A DNA stretch of 15,952 nt, from assembly GCA_947086925.1 (NCBI GenBank), contig CAMUAL010000035.1, positions 1 to 15,952 of the forward strand, given 5' to 3'. Origin of the DNA: an uncultured Clostridia bacterium (lineage in GTDB: Bacteria; Bacillota; Clostridia; Christensenellales; Pumilibacteraceae). The translations under genes and the position numbers were made by a program. The notes under the pieces were generated by a model that was given only the letters and a program-made list of their open reading frames with translations, did no database searches and was not told the DNA's origin. Of this stretch, positions 7,835-13,173 are shown in pieces; the first letter of the stretch is position 1, and every line of letters begins with the position of its first letter.

Positions 7835-9083
7835 TTTAAAGCTTATAGCGTCGGCGGATTCCGAATGCGCCGCGGCAATGAAAAGAGAGCTTACGCGTCA
7901 GCGCGAAAACATTGAGCTTATTGCAAGCGAAAATTTTGTTTCGCCGGCGGTAATGGCGGCGGTAGGTTCTCACTTAACCAACAAATATGCCGAGGGTTAC
8001 AGCGGTAAACGCTATTACGGCGGTTGCATGTACGTTGACGAAGTAGAGGATTTGGCAATAGAGCGCGCCAAAAAGTTGTTTAACTGCAATTACGCAAACG
8101 TACAGCCGCACAGCGGAGCAAATGCAAACTTAGCCGTTTACTTTGCGCTTTTGAACGTAGGCGACACCGTTCTCGGAATGAATCTCGCGCACGGCGGACA
8201 TCTTACTCACGGAAGTCCCGTAAACTTTTCGGGCAAGAATTACAATATTGTGCCTTACGGAGTGAGCGACGATAGCGAAACAATAGATTACGATGCGTTG
8301 GCGGAAACGGCAAAAAAGCAAAAGCCGAAAATGATAATCGCGGGTGCGAGCGCATATTCGCGAGTAATAGATTTTAAGCGTTTTCGCGAGATTGCCGACA
8401 GCGTAGGCGCATACCTAATGGTAGACGTTGCGCACATAGCGGGTTTGATAGTAACGGGGAATCATCCTTCGCCGTTCCCTTATGCGCACGTTGTAACAAC
8501 CACAACGCACAAAACTTTGCGCGGTCCACGCGGCGGCATGATTATGTGCAACGACGAGGAAATCGCAAAAAAAATCAATAAAGCGGTATTCCCGGGAACG
8601 CAGGGCGGCCCTTTAATGCACGTCATAGCAGGCAAAGCGGTAGCATTAAAAGAGGCTATGAGTCCCGAATTTAAGGCGTATCAGACAAAGGTAAAAGAAA
8701 ACGCGCATATACTTGCAGGCGAATTTATAAATAACGGAATAAATATCGTGTCGGGCGGCACCGATAATCACCTTATGCTTTTAAAACTTGCGGAGCACAA
8801 TACAACGGGTAAAGAAATCGAGGCGCTCTTAGACGATTGCCACATAACCGTAAATAAGAACACAATACCCAACGACCCGCAGTCGCCGTTTATCACAAGC
8901 GGAATCCGTATCGGAACGCCGAGCGTAACCACTCGCGGAATGGGCGGGGAAGAAATGAGAGTTATAGCCCGTCTTATTTCGCGCGTAATAAAAGAAAAGC
9001 AATCTGCGGTAGCCGAAGTTGCAAAAGAAGTTACCGCGCTCACAAAAAAATTCCCGCTTTACGCAAAAGACGTAATAGAATAA
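7827..9083 (+). CDS. glyA: Serine hydroxymethyltransferase
   Basis: PLP enzyme interconverting serine + THF with glycine + 5,10-methylene-THF, the main one-carbon entry and the cofactor source for TrmFO and thymidylate synthesis. From ATG 7827 the product is 418 aa, the normal bacterial length. Visible are the substrate-binding LIASENF (31-37), the YAEGYSGKRYYGG block (54-66), PHSGANAN (94-101), D200 and H203 in MVDVAHIAGL, and the Schiff-base lysine K229 in VVTTTTHKTLRGPRGG. The start is chosen by MIDLKLI, which matches family N-termini, and by AGGAG at 7812-7816; in-frame upstream codons fall inside the rseC-like gene. The start overlaps the rseC-like stop by 8 nt. An intrinsic terminator follows 30 nt after the stop and ends this operon. 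Confidence 0.96.
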   Translation: MIDLKLIASADSECAAAMKRELTRQRENIELIASENFVSPAVMAAVGSHLTNKYAEGYSGKRYYGGCMYVDEVEDLAIERAKKLFNCNYANVQPHSGANANLAVYFALLNVGDTVLGMNLAHGGHLTHGSPVNFSGKNYNIVPYGVSDDSETIDYDALAETAKKQKPKMIIAGASAYSRVIDFKRFREIADSVGAYLMVDVAHIAGLIVTGNHPSPFPYAHVVTTTTHKTLRGPRGGMIMCNDEEIAKKINKAVFPGTQGGPLMHVIAGKAVALKEAMSPEFKAYQTKVKENAHILAGEFINNGINIVSGGTDNHLMLLKLAEHNTTGKEIEALLDDCHITVNKNTIPNDPQSPFITSGIRIGTPSVTTRGMGGEEMRVIARLISRVIKEKQSAVAEVAKEVTALTKKFPLYAKDVIE

Positions 9084-9113
9084 AATTATCGTAACAGATA
9101 AATTAAAGCGAAA

Positions 9114-9142
9114 CAAAATCCCACTATTATAGTGGGTTTTTG
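9114..9142 (+). terminator. Intrinsic terminator after glyA
   Basis: Stem CCCACTA (9120-9126) / TAGTGGG (9130-9136) with a 3-nt loop is followed by TTTTT (9137-9141). The flanking CAAAA and TTTTG can extend the stem past a T-T mismatch. The upstream A-run means it may also work on the opposite strand. Confidence 0.85.
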
Positions 9143-9171
9143 TTGAATGAAAACCGATTATATGTTATAAT
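9143..9171 (+). promoter_or_regulatory. Extended -10 promoter for iscSU
   Basis: TTGAAT (9143-9148), a 17-bp spacer ending in TGT, then TATAAT (9166-9171) form an extended -10 promoter. The predicted start is near 9178, giving a leader of about 15 nt with the weak SD AGAGGG at its very 5' end. The -35 begins at the end of the glyA terminator tail. Confidence 0.75.
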
Positions 9172-9192
9172 TATTGCAGAGGGCAAGTCGAA

Positions 9193-10392
9193 ATGAAAAA
9201 AACGGATAAAAAAAGAGTGTATCTCGATTGCTCGGCTACGACTCCGCTCGACGGCGAAGTGCTTAAAGCAATGCAGCCGTATTTTACGGACATTTTCGGC
9301 AACGCAAATTCGATACACGGATTCGGAACGGAAGCAGCTCTTGCGGTAGACACGTCGCGCAGAAAAATAGCCGAACTGCTCGGAGCAAAGCCGACTGAAA
9401 TTTATTTTACTTCCGGCGGCACCGAGGGAGATAATTGGGCAATTAAAGGAATAGCGGCGGCAAAGAGAGATAACGGCAAGCACATTATAGTAAGCGCAAT
9501 CGAGCATGCGGCAATAATGTCCACATGCAAACAGCTTGCGTCCGATGGGTATGAAATTACGTATCTTCCCGTAAATTCCGCAGGAGTAGTATCGCCGAAA
9601 GAACTCGATAAACTGATACGACCCGATACGGTGCTTGTGTCGGTAATGCTCGCAAATAACGAAGTCGGAACGATTCAGCCCGTAAGGGAACTTGCGGAAG
9701 TTGCGCATAAGCACGGCGTGCTTTTTCACACCGACGCAGTGCAGGCTGTGGGAAGTATTCCCGTAAACGTAAAGGATTTGGGCGTGGATTTGCTAACGCT
9801 TTCGGCGCACAAATTTTACGGACCGAAAGGAATAGGCGCGTTATATATTAAAAGCGGAGTAAAACCGAATAAGTTTATAATAGGCGGACATCAGGAACGT
9901 ACAATGCGCGGAGGCACTACAAACGTGCCCGCGGTTGTGGGGCTTTGCAAGGCAATGGAGATTGCCGTAACCAACCTCGATAAGAACAGCGCGCACGTAA
10001 AAGGACTGCGCGATAGGTTTGTATCCGAAATCGAGAAAAAAGTTCCGCACGTTATTTACAACGGCGACAGAGTTAATCGATTGCCGCAAAACGCGAACTT
10101 TTCGTTCGAATTTATAGAGGGCGAATCGCTTTTGCTTAATCTCGATTTAAACGGTATAGCGTGTTCTTCGGGGTCGGCATGTTCTTCGGGGTCGCTCGAA
10201 CCGTCGCATGTACTGCTTGCTATGGGGTTAAATCACGAAACCGCGCACGGCAGTATAAGATTTTCGTTCGGAAAACACAACACAAAAGAAGATGTTGACT
10301 ACACCGTTGATAAGATAGTGGAAACGGTAAACAAGCTACGTGCGATTTCGCCGCTGTTTGCCGAATACAAAGGAGGAATCAAAAATGTATAA
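9193..10392 (+). CDS. iscS: Cysteine desulfurase (IscS/NifS type)
   Basis: PLP enzyme that takes sulfur from cysteine and delivers it as persulfide for Fe-S clusters and thiolated tRNAs. The 399-aa product has the family length. It shows YLDCSATTPLD (10-20), the PLP-contact EHAA (104-107), TDAVQAVG (180-187), the Schiff-base lysine K207 in SAHKFYGPKG, and the persulfide cysteine C330 in SGSACSSGSLEPSHVLLAMG, the long-loop group I arrangement. It is transcribed from its own promoter directly behind the glyA terminator. The last 8 nt overlap iscU, whose SD AGGAGG (10371-10376) is inside this gene, so desulfurase and scaffold are made together. No iscR precedes it and no mnmA follows. The symbol nifS would be equally acceptable. 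Confidence 0.94.
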   Translation: MKKTDKKRVYLDCSATTPLDGEVLKAMQPYFTDIFGNANSIHGFGTEAALAVDTSRRKIAELLGAKPTEIYFTSGGTEGDNWAIKGIAAAKRDNGKHIIVSAIEHAAIMSTCKQLASDGYEITYLPVNSAGVVSPKELDKLIRPDTVLVSVMLANNEVGTIQPVRELAEVAHKHGVLFHTDAVQAVGSIPVNVKDLGVDLLTLSAHKFYGPKGIGALYIKSGVKPNKFIIGGHQERTMRGGTTNVPAVVGLCKAMEIAVTNLDKNSAHVKGLRDRFVSEIEKKVPHVIYNGDRVNRLPQNANFSFEFIEGESLLLNLDLNGIACSSGSACSSGSLEPSHVLLAMGLNHETAHGSIRFSFGKHNTKEDVDYTVDKIVETVNKLRAISPLFAEYKGGIKNV

Positions 10393-10771
10393 CGACAGAG
10401 TGATAAAGGAATTTTCGAATCCGCAGAATGCGGGTGAACTTAAAGACGCAAACGCGGTGGGGCAAGTAGGAAACGCCGCATGCGGCGACATAATGAAAAT
10501 ATTCATGAAGATTAACGACGATAACGTGATTGAGGACGTCAGCTTTCAGACTTTCGGCTGTGCGGCGGCAATAGCGACGTCATCGGTTGCCACATCTATG
10601 ATTAAGGGAAAAACCGTGGATGAAGCACTTAAAATCACCAACGCACAAGTGGTAGAGGAGCTCGGCGGTTTGCCCGCACAAAAGCTTCACTGTTCGGTAC
10701 TTGCCGAAGAAGCCATAAAAGAGGCTATAAACAATTATCTTACCGAATATAAGAAAAGTCGTAACGCGTAA
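10385..10771 (+). CDS. iscU: Fe-S cluster assembly scaffold, IscU/NifU N-terminal type
   Basis: Scaffold on which IscS-derived sulfur and iron are built into Fe-S clusters. The 128-aa product contains the three ligand cysteines C33 (in AACGDIM, with D35), C59 (in TFGCAAAIATSS) and C103 (in LHCSVLAEEA). It ends after the scaffold domain, so it lacks the central and C-terminal domains of full-length NifU. The start is ATG 10385, 8 nt after AGGAGG (10371-10376); an upstream in-frame candidate at 10340 lies before this SD and is rejected. It overlaps the iscS 3' end by 8 nt. Its partner is the adjacent desulfurase. The product sits between IscU and clostridial NifU-like scaffolds, so the symbol is approximate; the function is not in doubt. 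Confidence 0.93.
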   Translation: MYNDRVIKEFSNPQNAGELKDANAVGQVGNAACGDIMKIFMKINDDNVIEDVSFQTFGCAAAIATSSVATSMIKGKTVDEALKITNAQVVEELGGLPAQKLHCSVLAEEAIKEAINNYLTEYKKSRNA

Positions 10772-10835
10772 CGTAATACGGTACAAAAATTCAATCACTG
10801 AATAAAAATCCGTTGTGCGCACATACTACCTTTAC

Positions 10836-10844
10836 GGAGGTGAT
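10836..10844 (+). promoter_or_regulatory. Near-perfect Shine-Dalgarno site of the YtxH-like gene
   Basis: GGAGGTGAT matches the full anti-SD at the 3' end of Firmicutes 16S rRNA and is placed 8 nt (from GGAGG) before ATG 10849. It decides this start over an in-frame ATG at 10813 and predicts strong translation. Confidence 0.75.
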
Positions 10845-10848
10845 ACGC

Positions 10849-11025
10849 ATGAAAAACGGAATGATTGTAGGACTTGCAGTCGGCATGGTTGCGGGTGCTT
10901 GTATCGCAAGCAACAGCAAAAAGGCACGTCAGGCAGTAACAGGCGCGCAAGAGCAAATCAAAAGCAAGCTTTGCCCTCAGCAAGACGAATTCCAAAATTC
11001 GGAGAACGGAAACGGCGCATACTAA
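10849..11025 (+). CDS. Small YtxH-like membrane protein
   Basis: A 58-aa protein of unknown function. A glycine/alanine-rich hydrophobic segment at residues 5-20 is followed by a basic cluster (SKKARQ) and a short amphipathic, coiled-coil-like stretch (about 27-41), then a polar tail. This layout fits YtxH-domain or similar small membrane-anchored proteins of Firmicutes. AGAC around C18 is a poor lipobox, so a lipoprotein is less likely. The start is set by the very strong SD at 10836-10844. It lies 77 nt after iscU with no terminator between, so it may be read from the isc promoter; I see no convincing promoter in the gap. A strong terminator overlaps its stop codon. The product is real on SD, composition and position, but its role is unknown. 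Confidence 0.75.
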   Translation: MKNGMIVGLAVGMVAGACIASNSKKARQAVTGAQEQIKSKLCPQQDEFQNSENGNGAY

Positions 11026-11076
11026 ACCGACAGGCAAAAAGCGGACTGAAAAATGTTCGCTTTTTGTTTTCGGTTT
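11024..11076 (+). terminator. Intrinsic terminator after the YtxH-like gene
   Basis: The inner stem is AAAAAGCGGAC (11036-11046) / GTTCGCTTTTT (11055-11065), 11 bp with one G-U pair and an 8-nt loop. It is enclosed by an outer stem AAACCGA (11024-11030) / TCGGTTT (11070-11076), and T-runs follow both stems. The outer arm begins in the stop codon. Confidence 0.88.
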
Positions 11077-11088
11077 TTATGATATTAT

Positions 11089-11117
11089 TTGCTTTTTGCG
11101 ATAATATATGTTATAAT
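11089..11117 (+). promoter_or_regulatory. Extended -10 promoter for ruvX
   Basis: TTGCTT (11089-11094), a 17-bp spacer ending in TGT, and TATAAT (11112-11117). The standard start site, 7 nt past the -10, is base 11124, which is exactly the A of the ruvX ATG. The promoter sits 12 bp after the preceding terminator. Confidence 0.7.
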
Positions 11118-11123
11118 AACCGT

Positions 11124-11543
11124 ATGAGAATATTGGCAATAGATTACGGCGACGCCCGAATAGGTCTTGCGCTCAGCGACGAAAGCGAGACGCTTGCAAG
11201 CCCGATAGGTACGTATAAATCGCAATCGATGCGAAAGGACATAGATTATATTGCCGCTCTTGCAAAAGAAAAACAGGCGGGACTTATAGTTTTGGGGCTT
11301 CCCGTAAATATGGACGGCAGTTTAGGCGAACGCGCTAATAAAACCAAAAGCTTCGGCACCGTGTTGGAGCGTGTTAGCGGCATACGGATTGTGTATAAAG
11401 ACGAACGCCTTACAACGGTAAGCGCAGAACGCACGCTTATAGAGTGCAACATGCGCAGGGAAAAGCGCAAGCAGGTTATAGATACCCTTTCCGCGCAGAT
11501 AATACTTCAAAGTTATCTCGACGCGCAAAAACGTATAAATTAA
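11124..11543 (+). CDS. ruvX: Putative pre-16S rRNA nuclease / Holliday junction resolvase RuvX (YqgF)
   Basis: RNase H-fold nuclease of the YqgF/RuvX family, implicated in 16S rRNA 5' maturation and in Holliday-junction processing. From ATG 11124 the product is 139 aa, the family length. It has the N-terminal catalytic segment LAIDYGDARIGLALSD (4-19, with D7), the GLPVNMDGS loop (58-66), DERLTTVSAE (93-102) and IDTLSAQIILQSYLD (119-133). The frame is open upstream, but MRILAIDYG is the standard family N-terminus. No SD precedes the ATG, and the promoter -10 ends only 6 bp upstream, so the mRNA may be leaderless. Its neighbour DUF1292 also follows ruvX (yrrK-yrzB) in Bacillus; alaS and ireB, which precede it there, are absent. 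Which activity is physiological is debated for the family. Confidence 0.93.
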   Translation: MRILAIDYGDARIGLALSDESETLASPIGTYKSQSMRKDIDYIAALAKEKQAGLIVLGLPVNMDGSLGERANKTKSFGTVLERVSGIRIVYKDERLTTVSAERTLIECNMRREKRKQVIDTLSAQIILQSYLDAQKRIN

Positions 11544-11567
11544 AAATAAAATAACGGAGTTACGGAA

Positions 11568-11981
11568 ATGGAAGAAAACAATGCAAATGTGGAAATTTTC
11601 GACGAAGATTCAATAATCGAATTGTTCGATGAAAACGAAAAAGGCGTAAAGTTTCTCGAAATCGCAAGTATAGAGCTTGACGGCAAGTTTTACGAGCTGT
11701 TGCAACCCGCCGAACCTATGGAAGGAATAGGTGAGGACGAAGCGGTGATTTTCGAATATACCGTGGGTGACGACCCCGACGAAAGAAACTTTACTCCGCT
11801 TTTCGACGAGGAGATTTTGGAAAAGGTGTTCAACGAATATCTTAAAGCCGTAAGCGATTGCGACTGCGATTGCGGTTGTTGCGACGATGACTGTGATTGC
11901 GATCATGAGCATAATCACGAGCATAACGGTTGCGAATGCGGTTGCGGGCACGACCACGGTCATGAACATAAGAAAAAATAA
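11568..11981 (+). CDS. DUF1292 family protein with Cys/His/Asp-rich tail
   Basis: A 137-aa acidic protein. Residues about 16-92 match the small DUF1292 (YrzB-like) family: IELFDENEKGVKFLEIASIE, then GKFYELLQPAEP, then DEAVIFEY. That part has no known function. The tail from 97 to 134 is very unusual: 10 Cys and 8 His mixed with Asp/Glu in C-D-C-D-C and H-E-H-N-H patterns (C98, 100, 102, 104, 105, 109, 111, 122, 124, 126; H113, 115, 117, 119, 128, 130, 132, 134), ending in KKK. Metal binding is inferred from composition only. The start at 11568 has GGAG at 11556-11559 and lies 24 nt after ruvX, consistent with the ruvX-yrzB order of Bacillus. The tail reads through cleanly to TAA, so it is not a frameshift artefact as far as the sequence shows. 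Confidence 0.85.
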   Translation: MEENNANVEIFDEDSIIELFDENEKGVKFLEIASIELDGKFYELLQPAEPMEGIGEDEAVIFEYTVGDDPDERNFTPLFDEEILEKVFNEYLKAVSDCDCDCGCCDDDCDCDHEHNHEHNGCECGCGHDHGHEHKKK

Positions 11982-12135
11982 TCAGCGATTCGAATCCATA
12001 GTGTAAATTCGTCGGTTGAACGGTCGTCTTAATAGGCGGCTATGCGTTGATATTACATTTTAAAATCTTATTTTAATGTTTTTTTCGATTAGGTGCAGTA
12101 AATAGTAAAAAGTTATCGTTAATTGATTTAGTGTG

Positions 12136-12167
12136 ATATTCCGCCGTAATTTACGGCGGAATATTTT
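12136..12167 (+). terminator. Perfect 14-bp inverted repeat, probable terminator of ruvX-DUF1292
   Basis: ATATTCCGCCGTAA (12136-12149), one T, then TTACGGCGGAATAT (12151-12164). As RNA it forms an 11-bp stem with a 7-nt loop followed by a short U run (12164-12167). It lies 155 nt after the DUF1292 stop. The symmetry would also allow action on the other strand or a protein-binding role. Confidence 0.65.
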
Positions 12168-12184
12168 CGGTTAAATAAACCGAA
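12166..12184 (+). repeat. Second inverted repeat abutting the terminator
   Basis: TTCGGTT (12166-12172) / AACCGAA (12178-12184) with a 5-nt AAATA centre. Its left arm uses the T-run of the preceding hairpin, so the two structures compete or stack. Its function is unknown. Confidence 0.5.
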
Positions 12185-12197
12185 TAAACCTATTTGC

Positions 12198-12222
12198 AAA
12201 AAATTTGAAAAGTCTGTAAAAA
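12198..12222 (+). promoter_or_regulatory. Phased A-tracts, probable UP element of the rpsB promoter
   Basis: A-runs at 12198-12203, 12208-12211 and 12218-12222 have centres about 9 and 10.5 bp apart, close to one helical turn. Relative to the predicted start at 12262 they cover about -64 to -40, where the RNA polymerase alpha C-terminal domain binds UP elements. Confidence 0.5.
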
Positions 12223-12226
12223 TCGT

Positions 12227-12255
12227 TTGCCTTAATTTAGACAATATGATATAAT
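12227..12255 (+). promoter_or_regulatory. Extended -10 promoter for rpsB-tsf
   Basis: TTGCCT (12227-12232), a 17-bp spacer ending in TGA, then TATAAT (12250-12255). The predicted start is near 12262, leaving a leader of about 117 nt. With the A-tracts upstream this looks like a strong ribosomal-protein promoter. Confidence 0.75.
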
Positions 12256-12261
12256 TAGTTG

Positions 12262-12378
12262 GTTTTGAATACACACCCGCAAGGATTTGTTTTGCTGTTG
12301 GGTAAGGTAAAATTTTCGAGTGCCTTATTCTCGAAACAAAGTTGATGGGCGGGGAGGTACAAACAGGAGGTAAAAACT
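12262..12378 (+). ncRNA. Structured 5' leader of rpsB (candidate S2 autoregulatory RNA)
   Basis: P1 pairs ACCCGCAA (12275-12282) with TTGC (12292-12295) and GGGT (12300-12303), giving 8 bp with a 4-nt bulge and a 9-nt loop. P2 pairs TTTCGAG (12314-12320) with CTCGAAA (12330-12336). An alternative pairing of GTAAGG (12302-12307) with CCTTAT (12323-12328) in the P2 loop region would break both. Two SD-like sites follow, GGGGAGGT (12351-12358) and AGGAGGT (12365-12371); the second serves ATG 12379. Regulation by S2 is inference from analogy with E. coli rpsB; no known leader family is recognised here. Confidence 0.45.
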
Positions 12379-13158
12379 ATGGCAAATGTTGTTTCCATGA
12401 AACAACTTCTGGAAGCGGGCGTACACTTCGGTCACCCCACCAGAAAATGGAACCCCAAGATGAAAAAGTACATTTATACGGCGAGAAACGATATTTATAT
12501 TATCAATCTCGAAAAAACCGTAGGTCTTATCGACGAAGCGTACGCTTTCATCAAAGAAGTAGCCGCAAGCGGTAAAAGCATACTCTTTGTAGGTACAAAA
12601 AAGCAAGCTCAAGAAGCTATTGCGCAAGAAGCCACAAAGTGCGGTATGTTCTACATGAAGTCGCGTTGGCTCGGCGGCACTCTTACTAATTTTACAACAA
12701 TCCGTTCGCGTATCGAGCGTCTTAACAAGCTCAACCAAATGGAAAAAATGAACGAATTTAACGTGCTCCCCAAAAAGGAAGTTATCAAGCTTATCGCCGA
12801 GCGCGATAAACTCGAAGAAAACTTGGGCGGCATAAAAGATATGCGTACGCTTCCCGGCGCACTCTTTGTGGTTGACCCTCAGAAAGAACACCTTGCGGTT
12901 GCCGAAGCTCGCAGTCTCGGTATTCCCATTGTAGGCATTGTAGACACGAACTGCAATCCCGATGAAGTGGATTACGTTATTCCCGGCAACGACGACGCTA
13001 TCCGTGCAATCAAGCTTATTGCGGGTGCAATGGCAGACGCCGTAATCGAGGCGCGCGAAGGCGAAGAAGGACTTGCGGCTCGCCGTCAGTTAGAGGCTCA
13101 GATGGCGGAAGAAAAAGCGGCGGCGGAAGAACCTGCTGCCGAAACCGAGCAGGAATAA
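12379..13158 (+). CDS. rpsB: 30S ribosomal protein S2
   Basis: Small-subunit protein S2, which joins late on the 30S near the S1/mRNA exit region. The 259-aa product begins MANVVSMKQLLEAGVHFGHP, the conserved S2 N-terminus. It contains the family blocks NPKMKKYIYTARNDIYIINL, SRWLGGTLTNF, LPGALFVVDP and GIPIVGIVDTNCNPD. The C-terminus (about 238-259) is an Ala/Glu-rich extension, common in Firmicutes S2. ATG 12379 has AGGAGGT at 12365-12371. It is followed 15 nt later by tsf in the universal rpsB-tsf pair. Codon choice looks more uniform than in the flanking genes, as expected for high expression, but this is by eye. Confidence 0.98.
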   Translation: MANVVSMKQLLEAGVHFGHPTRKWNPKMKKYIYTARNDIYIINLEKTVGLIDEAYAFIKEVAASGKSILFVGTKKQAQEAIAQEATKCGMFYMKSRWLGGTLTNFTTIRSRIERLNKLNQMEKMNEFNVLPKKEVIKLIAERDKLEENLGGIKDMRTLPGALFVVDPQKEHLAVAEARSLGIPIVGIVDTNCNPDEVDYVIPGNDDAIRAIKLIAGAMADAVIEAREGEEGLAARRQLEAQMAEEKAAAEEPAAETEQE

Positions 13159-13173
13159 GGAGGATTTAAACAT

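Larger units (their letters stand above)
11982..12378 (+). other. 397-bp intergenic region before rpsB
   Basis: This is the only long gap. I see no credible gene or tRNA in it. Bases 11982-12054 have no clear feature. An AT-only bulged hairpin (ACATT at 12055-12059, AAAA at 12062-12065, TTTT at 12071-12074, AATGT at 12075-12079) followed by six T's may be a weak terminator. Two tandem inverted repeats (12136-12184), phased A-tracts (12198-12222), the rpsB promoter and the rpsB leader follow and are listed separately. Confidence 0.7.

Noticed and set aside
9127..9729. 200-codon frame on the minus strand
   Set aside because: It is antisense to iscS and its promoter/terminator region, has no SD or family-like motifs, and iscS is unambiguous.
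11856..11972. Cys/His-rich codons of the DUF1292 tail as a DNA repeat array or frameshift product
   Set aside because: The tail stays in the same frame as the DUF1292 part and ends at a proper stop, and the DNA is not a regular tandem repeat.
11985..11998. T-arm-like sequence GATTCGAATCC suggesting a tRNA 3' end or attachment site
   Set aside because: The upstream 60 bases are the DUF1292 coding tail, with no D-arm or anticodon arm, and no acceptor stem partner or CCA follows. ATTCGAAT is a short chance palindrome.
12055..12085. AT-only bulged hairpin followed by six T's as terminator of ruvX-DUF1292
   Set aside because: Only one GC pair and a 2-nt bulge make the stem weak; the GC-rich inverted repeat at 12136-12164 is a better terminator. 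Mentioned under the intergenic region but not listed as its own feature.
12342..12575. 77-codon frame starting in the rpsB leader (TTG/ATG at 12342/12345) and overlapping rpsB
   Set aside because: No SD precedes it and most of it is rpsB in another frame; the composition is not protein-like.
12325..12891. 188-codon minus-strand frame covering the rpsB leader and start
   Set aside because: Complement of a certain ribosomal protein gene; no independent signals.
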